A stretch of 64,000 nt of DNA from Tengunoibacter tsumagoiensis (GCF_003967535.1 NZ_BIFR01000001.1:2541001-2605000); one strand, 5' to 3'; counted from the first letter of the stretch, positions 52,010 through 61,856 are shown. The notes: generated by a model from the letters alone, not told the origin. Numbers and translations: made by a program.

Positions 52010-54349
52010 ATGTTTTGGAATAACAAGAAATCGTCCCTGGATAACGCAACCCGCGTTCCTGTTACTTCCTCCTCGCGATCACCTCTTGAACCGATTAATG
52101 GTATACAGCTCCCTTTTCCTTCTCACTTGCCTGTTGATCTACCAGCAGATGAGACATATGCTTCATGTTTTCCTCTGGAAGCCTCGGAGATCGGCATTGG
52201 GAGCCATAGAGATAATCAGATTGTCCTGGATCACCCGGCTGTCTCTGGATATCATGCGCGATTAGTGCGGCACGAGCAAGGCTATCGTATCGTCACACTG
52301 GATCAGACCTTGCTTTATGTCAATGTTGTGCCAGCCACAGACCGTTTTCTGCAACCAGGTGATGAGATAGGGATAGGCCCCTATCGTTTATTCTACGATG
52401 GCCAGCAATTAACCTCCCAGCGGGCCGCGATTCAGATCGATGCATCCCATTTGAAGGAGACGACCAAAGATCAGGTTGTCCTGTTGAACGATATATCGCT
52501 CTCGCTGCCTGCCTGTTCGTTTGTGGCTCTGGTTGGTAGTTCAGGGACGGGAAAATCCACCCTGCTGAATGCGCTCAGCGGGCTTCGACCAGTGCAAAGT
52601 GGGCAGATTTTTTATGATCGAGAGGAATACGCTGGTCGGCGTTCAGCCTTAAAGATAGGCTATGTTCCACAGGACGATATTGTGCACAAAGATCTTTCGG
52701 TGGAGCGTGCACTCTACTATGCCGCCAGATTGCGGCTTCCTTGCTCATATCATTCAACACAACTCTGGGAACGGATTGACGAGGTATTAACAGACGTTGA
52801 GCTTCAAGATCAGCGCCATCTCCGTATCCAGAAGCTCTCCGGGGGGCAGAGAAAGCGCGTCTCAATGGCTCTAGAGCTTCTCGATAAACCCGGAGCATTT
52901 TTCCTTGATGAGCCGACATCGGGGCTTGATCCTGGACTTGATTATCGTATGATGCATCTCCTGCGTAGATTGGCGAATAAAGGGCAAACGATTATTCTAG
53001 TGACCCATGCGACGAGTAATATCATGCTCTGTGATTACGTGTGTTTTCTCGCAACTGGTGGACGAATGGTGTACTTTGGTCCGCCGCAGCAGGCTCTGAC
53101 CTACTTTGGTGTTCATTCCTTTGCTGAAATCTATAGTCTGCTTGAAGAGGATGGGAGCCAGCCTCTGCAAGCAGAGTTAGCTGAGAAGCGGTTTCGTTCC
53201 TCATCATTCTATCAGACATATATTTTACAGCCCCTTGCCCTTCATCGCAAAGAAGCACAGCTATTGGAGGCTCAACGTGGACCAATGGGAACAGCTAAGT
53301 GTACTGGTTGGCAACAATGGAAGGTGCTGACGCTGCGCTATCTTGAACTGCTAAAAAACGATGTTGGGAATATGCTGCTTCTGTTTTTGCAGGCTCCTGT
53401 GATTGCGATCTTGATCGCACTTCTCATTCGTTGTGAAGTTGGGAGCAGCACTTTTGCTCCTCAGACGATCGTGCAATGTCCGACCACAGCGGCGGTGCTG
53501 ACGACACAGGGTCTGCCCGATCTTCCAGTTGCGGCGAGCCATATCGTCTCAACGAACTGTGCACGTGTAGAACACTTTCTTCTCAAACATCCTCCGGGTC
53601 AGCAGTATGCAGCGAAACGAGGTGGTGTTCGTGCGGCTCTCCAAGATTTTATTCAGGCGGGTTCAGGGAAAGATGCCGAGAAAGTGCTTTTCATTCTCGG
53701 TTTTACCGCCGTCCTTTTTGGCTGTGTTAATGCGATTCGTGAGATCGTCAAGGAGCGTGCGATCTATCGTCGTGAGCGAGCTGTGAACCTTCGCATCCTG
53801 CCCTATATGTTTTCGAAGCTGGTCGTGCTAACTACCTTATGCCTGATCCAGAGCGCCGTCCTGGTTGTGCTCGTCAACCTCGTGGCACCATTTCAGCAAG
53901 GTGTCTTTCTGCCCGCGCCCCTGGAAGTGTATATGACGATTGTACTGACCTCTTTAGCTGGTCTGACGCTAGGCCTGGCTGTGTCAGCTCTTGCCCCAAC
54001 GGCTGATCGTGCTCTCAGTTGTCTGCCCATTCTGTTAATTCCACAGGTTATCTTTTCAGGAAGTGTCTTCCCATTTACTGATTGGTATACACAACTGTTT
54101 GCTCTGTGTTTTGCTGAGCGCTGGGCTGTGGGTGCTCTGGGAAGTAGCCTTGGATTACATAGTGACAAGTTGGGTGGAGATGCTTTATTCCAGCATTGGA
54201 GTATCTATCGAGGGGTCCTTTTTTCGCCCTTTTCCCATCAAAGCGCCGTGTTAAATCTGCTCTTCATGTGGGGAGTGTTAACCGGCATGATCCTTGTTTT
54301 TACTATTGCAATAGGGCTGTTTCTGCGCCTTAAAGATCGCTCTTTCTAA
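52010..54349 (+). CDS. FHA-domain ABCG-type ABC exporter
   Basis: 779 residues in one chain. FHA domain about 55-125 (EIGIGSHRDNQIVLDHPAVS with the phosphothreonine-binding GSHRDN and SGYHARL). ABC ATPase about 140-390: Walker A VGSSGTGKSTLL, signature LSGGQRKRVSMAL, Walker B FFLDEPTSGLDPG. ABC-2 membrane part about 450-775 with six helices and a cysteine-containing outside loop. FHA-ABCG proteins are usually controlled by Ser/Thr kinases, and a PknB-type gene is divergent to it. Export substrate unknown. A strong hairpin follows. Confidence 0.93.
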   Translation: MFWNNKKSSLDNATRVPVTSSSRSPLEPINGIQLPFPSHLPVDLPADETYASCFPLEASEIGIGSHRDNQIVLDHPAVSGYHARLVRHEQGYRIVTLDQTLLYVNVVPATDRFLQPGDEIGIGPYRLFYDGQQLTSQRAAIQIDASHLKETTKDQVVLLNDISLSLPACSFVALVGSSGTGKSTLLNALSGLRPVQSGQIFYDREEYAGRRSALKIGYVPQDDIVHKDLSVERALYYAARLRLPCSYHSTQLWERIDEVLTDVELQDQRHLRIQKLSGGQRKRVSMALELLDKPGAFFLDEPTSGLDPGLDYRMMHLLRRLANKGQTIILVTHATSNIMLCDYVCFLATGGRMVYFGPPQQALTYFGVHSFAEIYSLLEEDGSQPLQAELAEKRFRSSSFYQTYILQPLALHRKEAQLLEAQRGPMGTAKCTGWQQWKVLTLRYLELLKNDVGNMLLLFLQAPVIAILIALLIRCEVGSSTFAPQTIVQCPTTAAVLTTQGLPDLPVAASHIVSTNCARVEHFLLKHPPGQQYAAKRGGVRAALQDFIQAGSGKDAEKVLFILGFTAVLFGCVNAIREIVKERAIYRRERAVNLRILPYMFSKLVVLTTLCLIQSAVLVVLVNLVAPFQQGVFLPAPLEVYMTIVLTSLAGLTLGLAVSALAPTADRALSCLPILLIPQVIFSGSVFPFTDWYTQLFALCFAERWAVGALGSSLGLHSDKLGGDALFQHWSIYRGVLFSPFSHQSAVLNLLFMWGVLTGMILVFTIAIGLFLRLKDRSF

Positions 54350-54368
54350 GACAGATATGCTTGCCGTA

Positions 54369-54409
54369 AAGAGGATGAAGCTTCTCCTTGAGAGAAGGCT
54401 CATCCTCTT
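54369..54409 (+). terminator. terminator of the FHA-ABC gene
   Basis: AAGAGGATGA with TCATCCTCTT, and inside CTTCTC with GAGAAG: about 17 bp of stem, 20 bases after the stop. Only short T runs follow. Confidence 0.75.
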
Positions 54410-54586
54410 GTGTTGTTTATACCCTGCATCCTGACCACCTTTTTCATGAAAAACACTGCTTAAGAAAAAACCTGGCTGCTTTGATATCTGGCATAGTTAC
54501 CAAAATCCTTCTCTAAAGCCTTCCATAGTAAGCAAGCTGCCATAAATCATTTTTATCATAAAATTGAGAAAAAAGGAGGTATAAAA

Positions 54587-54616
54587 TTGAAAATAGTAAT
54601 GCGCCCAACGTATAAT
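54587..54616 (+). promoter_or_regulatory. promoter of the ATPase/HEPN operon
   Basis: TTGAAA (54587-54592), 18 bases, TATAAT (54611-54616). The transcript would start near 54623, 70 bases before the TTG start. A Shine-Dalgarno-like AAAGGAGG at 54571 lies upstream of the transcript start. Confidence 0.65.
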
Positions 54617-54693
54617 AGAAAGAACATTCTTATGATGAGCTGCCTGAAGACTTCATTAAGCACCCAAACAGCAATAGAGAGAAGAGGTTTCCC

Positions 54694-57600
54694 TTGTCTG
54701 AACAAGATGATCTGCTTCAAGAGGAACTTTCTAGTGAGATTGGTCGTTCGATTACGATTACGCAGACGAATGGCCAGGAGATAACCGGAATCCTGACTGC
54801 GGTCGCCATGAATCGTCTGCAAATTAAAACAGCCACTGGAAGAAGAACAATCTTTTTGAGTTTGATCGGTGGCTGGGAGCTATTGGATGATGAACAGTCT
54901 AGAGGAGCTCTGGTTCAGAGTATTGGGAAGGTCCAATACAAGGACGATGCAGGTCTCTCATCGGGACAATCATCCAGGCCCTTTCATGAGACTCAGAGCG
55001 TTGAATTTTCAGGATCTCAAGAGCATGGATTGAAAGGGAAGCTCCAGTCTTCTCCTCAACAGCCAGCAACCCCTTACAAACCTTCATTAGAGAAGAATGT
55101 CGAACATGAGCACGAAGTAAAACTGCTTCCAGCTTCTGATGAACGAACGGCATCGTATCCACCCGAAATCGAGGCTCGCTTAGCATTGATCGAGGCCATT
55201 CATAGCGGAAAGATTCAAGGGGTCCAGTTAAGCATCCAGCCACCAGATTTTTTTGTCTCCAATGATGATTTAAAATCACAGCTCCATAAACAAGCATGGG
55301 GGCGGATTAAACAAAAATATGAATATGCTGCAAGGATGAATGAGTTAGGCAGCCAATTTGGACGTGTAAAGCCTTTAATCCAGGATTTAAAAGAACTTAT
55401 CGCCCAGGTTCCACTATCCGCTGGTCTGCGTCGTCATCTTGCCTATCTGTACTATATAACAGGAGCATTTGATGATGCGCTCCAGTTGTACAAAGAAGCG
55501 GTTCTCTTGACACCAGGGATTCACGATTGGCATAATCTGGCTGTATTAGCTCGAATGAAAGAGGAAAATCTTTCCATAGAGTGTTATGCCCTGGGGAACC
55601 TCTTCAGACAAGTTGCCCCAACCTCTGCCATCGAGGCCTGGTTTGTCTATGTGGGGACAATCGAGCGTACAGGTGACCTCTCTCTCCTCCGTGGTCTTCA
55701 TACATCGGATGGGCGTCCTCTCTCAGCAGAAGACGAGAAGATGCTTCTAGAAGCAGCTATCTATCTCTTTGCACGACTTCACAAACGCGATAGAGGGCTG
55801 AATCTGCTTCATCGCCTGCTTCAACACCATCCGGTTGCCTCCCTCTTGAGAGAGGCAGATGCGTATCTGCTGTCTGATAAAAAAGATGTTCGGCAAGGAG
55901 TAAAAGATCAACTTCAGAGAGATTGTGCATCACTGGTTGCTCTATTACGTCCCGCCCCCGCCAAAGTGGGGCCTGCCACCCAGATGAGCCAGCCCTCGCT
56001 GGTCTGGTCGACAGATTTTACACGGTCAGGTGATGGAAAATCAGCGGTATTGCAGGGAGGCATTTACATTTATCGTAAGAGCCGAAACTATGGCTTTCTG
56101 GTAGGGCAGGATGGTGTCGACTACTTTTTTCATCGCAGCGCCATTACCGATGAAGAACTTTTAGTCCAGCTTCAGCGGCTGCGTGAAGAGAAATTGGCTG
56201 CGAAGGATTATATCTCAATTATCTTCGAGGCTGCCCAGGGGAGACAGGGGAGCGTGGCCATTAATGTGTCGTTTCAACGCGATATTGCAAGAACGTTTGA
56301 ACTGGCTACAAATTATGCCAATGAAGGTGATTATGGGCGTGCACTCACACAAATAAAAAAAGTCCTGGCCGAGAACCCGGTCTATCCGAATGCTCAGGAA
56401 TCGTATGATAAATGGCGCGAATATGCACGAGCGACCAGCGTACCACGTGGATCGAATCCCTACTCAAGAGCAAAAAGAAAGCAACTGGTGGAGAAAGATC
56501 TGGAGGCAGCGGAGCAGCTCTTTTATGAAGCTATTCGTCAGAACGATACAATTGAAAGTGCGGTAAAGGACCTTGCAGTGCTTTTGATGCAGATCAAGAA
56601 GACGAAGGAAGCCATTCAAGTGCTTGAGCAGAACCGTAGTCGAATGACGGATATGCAATCGATCAACAATTTGATGGTTGATGCACTGCAGAAAGATGGC
56701 CAGTATGCGACAGCAGTTGATCTCTTACGTAACCAGTTAAAGTTAGCCAAAACCGTCAATCGTAAAACCCAGATCATCTGGCGTCTGGGCTATTGTTATT
56801 TAAATCAGGATAAATATAGTGAGGCTGAGCATTGGTTTCGAGAAGCGATTGAGATCGGACCTTATACGAAAAGTGCCCAGAGGAATCTTGCTATCTGTCT
56901 GATTAAGCAGAAGCGAGACGATGAAGCGGAACAGCTCTTAATCGCAACCCTCCCTGATCCACAATCGGCGGAATTGCTTGATGCGATCTCACGAGCGAGA
57001 GACACAGGTCAATCGGTCCCCATAGATGAATTAAGTGCTGAGATGTCGCTGGCAGAATATTCAAGTGAGATTAGTGCGTTTACACGCTTTTATCTTGATC
57101 GCTGCACCTATGAAGGCGTGCCCTCTTTACGTGTCCAGGAAAAAAGTTTTGATCGCAACGACGTGCGGCGTCTGGAAGAGCTGGCCACGCGGCTGGGGAC
57201 GCGTCGCCCAAGAGAGCGAGCCGAATATTATTTATCAGCGGCAAAAATTATTCGAGAGCATGATGATTGGGATGAAGAGTATAATCAGCTCTATCGTTAT
57301 CTCTGTCGCAGCTTTGCCTCTCGTGGTGATGCAGCGGTGATTGAGAATAAGCACCTGGATACTGCACGTGAATGGTATTGTGAAGCGCTCAGTATTTATG
57401 ATGGTGACCGTGCTAGAAATCAGGTTGAGCAGGATGCAGTCAATGCGCTGATTCGTTTTCTGTTTGCGACGATTTCGCGTGCGCATGTGCCATTCACCCC
57501 TTCTGGTCAGGAAAATTTAAATATTGATGATAGTCTTGAAATCATTATTCGCATGCATGGCCAACAAGATAAAGTCTTCGATGCAATTGCCTATCTGGTT

Positions 57601-59727
57601 GTGCGGAGCCAGTATGCAGCCAAACGAATCTTGCAACGTCTCTATTCAGTCCCCACTTTTCAGTCCATGTCGATCAGCTATTTGAAGAAGAAAGGTGTCG
57701 TCATTCCAACAGAGAATGTATCTCACCAATTTTTTACTGATCTCTGGAAAGATCTGCAAAAGAAAGAGCAGGGGCGGACCCGTACCACCTCTATTGAGCT
57801 GCGGACCACGACTCGCCGTCTTGAACTGACGACCGCCTCGGTTCAGGATAGTCTGGGACGGTTACGGGAGATGGAAGCGGACTTTTTCTTTGAATTAGAT
57901 CGTCAGCGTGTCAATGAGCTCCAAAAGATTCTTGAGACCATGCTGGACTTGTGCCAACAGACAGCTTTTGAAGAGCAGGAGCGTTTCTGTAATCAGATTG
58001 AGAATCGCTGTAATGATCTTTTGCGAGAGATTGAAGCAAACCCGACGAAAATGTCAGTTGAGAGCTTTTATCCTATTGTCGAGGTGATTGAGCGGAAGAC
58101 CAAAGAGTATCTAGAAGAGATCTATGTGCGGTCGGTTCCTCAACTGAATCTCCGCCTGCCAGCAGACATGACCTCTTACGCACCAGATGCCAACAACCCT
58201 CGTATTGAGGTTCAGATCGTCATCGAGAATAAAATGAGTTGTAGCCCCGCTGAGGCGGTTGAGATTATTATTCAGGAAGATGGCACCTTCTTTACTATTG
58301 ATAATCCAGAGATTAAGCTCGAAGGATCACTGCGAGGAGGAGAGCAGCAGATTAAGCGGGTTCCTATTCTGGTCACAGAGCAGGCTTTAAAGTCCCAGGC
58401 CTTTTCACTACCGCTCTATGCGCATTATCGCACCCGGTCGGGAGAAGAAAAGCAGACTATTGTGACCTCCTTTTCAATCAATCTGTATTCATCGGAACAA
58501 TTTGAGCGCATCGAGAATCCCTATGCAGCCTACGCCTCTGGGGGAATTGTCGATGAAAATTCCATGTTTTATGGGCGTGCTGAACTGATTGACAACATTT
58601 CAGATGCCATTTATAAAGCACGCGCACAGAGTAAATCGATTGTTATCTTTGGGCAGAAGCGCTCGGGAAAATCTTCGATCCTGCATCATCTGAAGAAAAA
58701 GCTCCAACAGTATCCAGCTCTTCTGGTTGTGGACCTGGGGAGCATTGGTCTTTTTAGTAGCCGCCAGAGCTCTGAGCAGGGAGAGAAGGCAGGTATTAAC
58801 TTATTTGAGCAGATTTTAGCTGGTATTCTGAGAGAATTATCCTATGCCATTGAAGATATGGTCGATGCAGGTCTTCCACCACTCGCTCTCTCCTTTCCCA
58901 CCGATACCGAATTTTATACCCACCCTTCGCCGCTGCAAGCCTTTCAAGATGTTCTGATGCGCTTTAAACGGGCAACTGCACGAACCCCGGGTTGGAATGA
59001 GAAGCGGATCGTCCTCCTCATCGATGAGTTCTCCTATGTCTATGGGTGGATTATGAATAAACGCCTCTCGGATGATTTTATGAAAATCTGGAAGGCGCTC
59101 TTGCAGAAGGATCTCTTTAGCGTCGTTCTCGCTGGCCAGGATGTGATGCCAAAATTCAAAGAACGGTTTCCCAACGAGTTTGGTGTGACACAGGATCAAC
59201 GCGTCAGCTATTTAAAAGATGAAGATGCCCGCAAACTGATCGATGAGCCGATCCGTATTGGCGGTAGAACGGGCGATAGCCGTTATCGAGAGAAGGCGAT
59301 TGACCGTGTCGTTGATTTAACATCTGGAAGCCCTTTTTACATCCAGATCCTGTGTAATCGACTGGTTGAGTATATGAATCGCCACTATACCAGTCTGGTT
59401 ACCGAAGCTGACGTTGAGCAGGTAAAAAATGAACTGATTCAGGGAGCCAATCCGTTAGGTTGGGATAACTTTGATAATCTCACGAACTCCGGCGACACCT
59501 CTCCCGATGCGATCTCAGATGCTGATGCCAGAGCAGTGCTCAAAGCAATTGCCATCAACAGCCGTAACGGACCATGTAGCCGTAGCCGCATTAGTGTTGA
59601 GACTCAGACTGATATCAATGCTATTTTGCAGGATTTAGAGCAAAGAGATGTGGTGGAAGCGAAGCCTGGACAATCGTATGTGATTCGTGTCGGTCTTTTC
59701 AAAGAATGGCTGCTTGCTCATCAGTAA
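54694..59727 (+). CDS. giant LSm-TPR-cold shock-beta sandwich-AAA+ ATPase protein
   Basis: 1,677 residues, TTG start with AGAGG before it (no ATG is available in frame). Seen in order: an LSm/Sm-like barrel (about 8-58, GRSITITQTNGQEITGILTA); TPR-like helices (about 230-300); a cold-shock domain (about 445-520, NYGFLVGQDGVDYFFHRSAI); many TPRs (about 540-770); coiled coil (about 1030-1130); a CARDB/Ig-like beta sandwich (about 1155-1270); an AAA+ ATPase with Walker A FGQKRSGKS (1319-1327) and Walker B VLLIDEFSY (Asp1444-Glu1445), preceded by ENPYAAYASGG-MFYGR as in conflict-system ATPases; a winged helix at the end. Two RNA-binding modules joined to a regulatory ATPase suggest an RNA-sensing role. 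Followed 16 bases later by a HEPN partner. The whole architecture is unfamiliar to me. Confidence 0.85.
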   Translation: MSEQDDLLQEELSSEIGRSITITQTNGQEITGILTAVAMNRLQIKTATGRRTIFLSLIGGWELLDDEQSRGALVQSIGKVQYKDDAGLSSGQSSRPFHETQSVEFSGSQEHGLKGKLQSSPQQPATPYKPSLEKNVEHEHEVKLLPASDERTASYPPEIEARLALIEAIHSGKIQGVQLSIQPPDFFVSNDDLKSQLHKQAWGRIKQKYEYAARMNELGSQFGRVKPLIQDLKELIAQVPLSAGLRRHLAYLYYITGAFDDALQLYKEAVLLTPGIHDWHNLAVLARMKEENLSIECYALGNLFRQVAPTSAIEAWFVYVGTIERTGDLSLLRGLHTSDGRPLSAEDEKMLLEAAIYLFARLHKRDRGLNLLHRLLQHHPVASLLREADAYLLSDKKDVRQGVKDQLQRDCASLVALLRPAPAKVGPATQMSQPSLVWSTDFTRSGDGKSAVLQGGIYIYRKSRNYGFLVGQDGVDYFFHRSAITDEELLVQLQRLREEKLAAKDYISIIFEAAQGRQGSVAINVSFQRDIARTFELATNYANEGDYGRALTQIKKVLAENPVYPNAQESYDKWREYARATSVPRGSNPYSRAKRKQLVEKDLEAAEQLFYEAIRQNDTIESAVKDLAVLLMQIKKTKEAIQVLEQNRSRMTDMQSINNLMVDALQKDGQYATAVDLLRNQLKLAKTVNRKTQIIWRLGYCYLNQDKYSEAEHWFREAIEIGPYTKSAQRNLAICLIKQKRDDEAEQLLIATLPDPQSAELLDAISRARDTGQSVPIDELSAEMSLAEYSSEISAFTRFYLDRCTYEGVPSLRVQEKSFDRNDVRRLEELATRLGTRRPRERAEYYLSAAKIIREHDDWDEEYNQLYRYLCRSFASRGDAAVIENKHLDTAREWYCEALSIYDGDRARNQVEQDAVNALIRFLFATISRAHVPFTPSGQENLNIDDSLEIIIRMHGQQDKVFDAIAYLVVRSQYAAKRILQRLYSVPTFQSMSISYLKKKGVVIPTENVSHQFFTDLWKDLQKKEQGRTRTTSIELRTTTRRLELTTASVQDSLGRLREMEADFFFELDRQRVNELQKILETMLDLCQQTAFEEQERFCNQIENRCNDLLREIEANPTKMSVESFYPIVEVIERKTKEYLEEIYVRSVPQLNLRLPADMTSYAPDANNPRIEVQIVIENKMSCSPAEAVEIIIQEDGTFFTIDNPEIKLEGSLRGGEQQIKRVPILVTEQALKSQAFSLPLYAHYRTRSGEEKQTIVTSFSINLYSSEQFERIENPYAAYASGGIVDENSMFYGRAELIDNISDAIYKARAQSKSIVIFGQKRSGKSSILHHLKKKLQQYPALLVVDLGSIGLFSSRQSSEQGEKAGINLFEQILAGILRELSYAIEDMVDAGLPPLALSFPTDTEFYTHPSPLQAFQDVLMRFKRATARTPGWNEKRIVLLIDEFSYVYGWIMNKRLSDDFMKIWKALLQKDLFSVVLAGQDVMPKFKERFPNEFGVTQDQRVSYLKDEDARKLIDEPIRIGGRTGDSRYREKAIDRVVDLTSGSPFYIQILCNRLVEYMNRHYTSLVTEADVEQVKNELIQGANPLGWDNFDNLTNSGDTSPDAISDADARAVLKAIAINSRNGPCSRSRISVETQTDINAILQDLEQRDVVEAKPGQSYVIRVGLFKEWLLAHQ

Positions 59728-59743
59728 GGAAGGAACCTCGGGC

Positions 59744-61603
59744 ATGTCAGAATCCGCCTTGTGGAATGCCAGCCCTCTTTTTATTGGCCGGCAGAAAGAG
59801 ATTGAACTCCTTGAAGAAAGAGTGATTCGTCCTTCTCGCCAGCGAGGGAGTCTTGCACTGATTGGTTTACATGATATCGGAAAGAATAAACTGATCGATA
59901 AGGTTTTCATTGCCCGAGAGGAAGAGCTACAGGCGAGAAGATTACTTCTCATTCCCATGAGCATTCGGGTGTATAAAGATGCTGAAAACTTTTTTTATGA
60001 ACTGGTCACTTTCTGCCGCGATAAAATTGAAGATCTTGGCTGGCTGACTCCTGAAATCGCATCGGTCACGAAAAAGATTCCGCTGATCAAGCCAGCCAGG
60101 AAAAGTCCGCTTCCCTGGGGACCACAGTTTGCTCATATTAAACGGTTTTTTACGAAAGTTCAGGCCGCGGGTATTCGCCCGATTGTCATTCTCGATAAAT
60201 TTGAGTATGCAGGACAGTATTACCTGGATGATACCATTTTCCTGGAGGGATTACGTGAACTGGCGATTCATCCTGATTATCAGGTTGCCTGGGTGATTCT
60301 ATCGCGCGTGCCTCTGGAGCGGATTGAGTTCCAATGTTGTGGGGGATCGCCGCTAGAAAATGCTGTTGAGCAACGGTATCTGACGCCCTTTCAGGATGAA
60401 GGCGACATAACATTGTATCTGGATCATGTGGCAGAAGCAGGCCTGCCAATGAATCAGGAGCAGCGTGACTTCTTTCTGGCCTATTGTGGTGGTCACCCCT
60501 ATCTGTTACATGCACTAAGCAATCATTTAAAAGAGAGCTGGCATAGTGACTCAATTGAAACAGCGTTTATCCAGAGTAACGTCACAAAGATCCTCTACGA
60601 GTATTATACAAAGCTTCTCACCTTTCTTAAAGAGCAGAACCTTTTTTATCCATTATTACAAATCTTGTTTGGGCCTATTTATAAGCTTGAGCAGACGGAT
60701 ATTGATACATTGCACTCGTATGGAATTATTCATGCGCATATCCCGGCCTCGGATGAAGAGAAAAGAGGGTGGTATCGTACATTTTCATTGCACTTTCATA
60801 CCTATCTAAAGCAAGAATGGCTGTTATCGACGGAGCACTGTCCCGAGTTTACTCATCTCACTGCACTCCTACAATCGCTTATTGTAACGAATCTGCTATT
60901 GCAGCATAAAGAGATTCCGCAAACCCTTTTAGAAGCGGAAGAAACAGTGACGTTACCACAGCTCTTTGATCTTCTGCTTGCGCAGTGGGAAGATTTTGAA
61001 CCTCTGTTTACCGAGCACAAATGTGGAGATCGAGAGCATTGGCGGAGAGCCGCAGAAATGTTTACCTCTTTAAGTCAACCACTGATGCAGATAGGGATAG
61101 ATCATACGGTGAAACAATCCTTTCTGTGGGTGCGAACCTACAGTGAAGAATTGCAGCAGATTGTCCAGGTTTTGAAGTCAGCAGCAGATATGCTTCATCT
61201 CTTTCCACAGGCTCATGAAATCAAAACCGAGGGGATTCGTGAGAAAGTGATGAGCGCGATCACGCGTTTAAATGTAGCGACCGTCGATGATGGTCTGGCC
61301 TTGCTGGGACGGGCTTTTGAGTCAGCATTACGCCGCTATCTAATGGAGGCCTATCGTAAAGGGGTGCTGTTAGAGAATCCGCGCGGCCTGCCATTGGTCA
61401 AGATGATTGAATGTACGGAGAAATACGGCTTGATTAGAAGTAAAGAGGCACTTCATTACCTGCGCCAGACGCGCAATGACCGTACGCATGAAGGTATCAT
61501 TTCATTGGATGAGCGACAGGTATTGATGAACACTATCAAGTTGTCCGCAGGAATGTACATCGATTATATTAAAATGTTTGATGACCGGTATCTGGAGCTC
61601 TGA
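59744..61603 (+). CDS. degenerate P-loop ATPase-HEPN domain protein
   Basis: 619 residues from ATG 59744 (AAGGAAGGA upstream; the longer frame from 59687 overlaps the previous gene). It begins like a STAND/AAA_16 ATPase (PLFIGRQKEIELLEERV), but the Walker A is GLHDIGKN (Ser/Thr replaced by Asn, residues 41-48) and the Walker B is VILDKFEY (Glu replaced by Lys), so ATP hydrolysis is probably lost. The middle is helical. The C-terminus (about 510-610) has the HEPN pattern LRQTRNDRTHEG, an R-x4-H site (Arg577, His582), typical of metal-independent RNases. Coupled to the giant ATPase upstream, it is likely its effector or adaptor. Confidence 0.8.
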   Translation: MSESALWNASPLFIGRQKEIELLEERVIRPSRQRGSLALIGLHDIGKNKLIDKVFIAREEELQARRLLLIPMSIRVYKDAENFFYELVTFCRDKIEDLGWLTPEIASVTKKIPLIKPARKSPLPWGPQFAHIKRFFTKVQAAGIRPIVILDKFEYAGQYYLDDTIFLEGLRELAIHPDYQVAWVILSRVPLERIEFQCCGGSPLENAVEQRYLTPFQDEGDITLYLDHVAEAGLPMNQEQRDFFLAYCGGHPYLLHALSNHLKESWHSDSIETAFIQSNVTKILYEYYTKLLTFLKEQNLFYPLLQILFGPIYKLEQTDIDTLHSYGIIHAHIPASDEEKRGWYRTFSLHFHTYLKQEWLLSTEHCPEFTHLTALLQSLIVTNLLLQHKEIPQTLLEAEETVTLPQLFDLLLAQWEDFEPLFTEHKCGDREHWRRAAEMFTSLSQPLMQIGIDHTVKQSFLWVRTYSEELQQIVQVLKSAADMLHLFPQAHEIKTEGIREKVMSAITRLNVATVDDGLALLGRAFESALRRYLMEAYRKGVLLENPRGLPLVKMIECTEKYGLIRSKEALHYLRQTRNDRTHEGIISLDERQVLMNTIKLSAGMYIDYIKMFDDRYLEL

Positions 61604-61730
61604 TCAAGCCAGGGACATCATCGAATACAATAAAATGTTTGATGACCGATATCTGGAGCTCTGATCAAGCCAGGGACATCATCGAATACAATAAAATGTT
61701 TGATGACCGGTATCTGGAGCTCTGATCAGA
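61571..61730 (+). repeat. 61-bp tandem repeat at the HEPN gene's 3' end
   Basis: Units begin at 61571, 61632 and 61693 (AAAATGTTTGATGACCGG). The first is the last 11 codons of the HEPN gene plus 28 downstream bases; the second and third (partial) copies are almost identical, with one G-to-A change. Each copy keeps the TGA stop. Very recent tandem duplication. Confidence 0.9.
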
Positions 61731-61856
61731 CCAGACATTGTGTCTTCTCCGTATCAGGCTGGATTTGTGATACACTATCCCCAGGTTCTGCCGTCATACA
61801 GCGGCAATTTTGTGATATCGGCTATAGTTACCACGAAAGGAACGCACATCCTTCCC

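Noticed and set aside
61571..61730. CRISPR array
   Set aside because: The repeats are directly adjacent, with no spacers, and copy a gene end. It is a tandem duplication.
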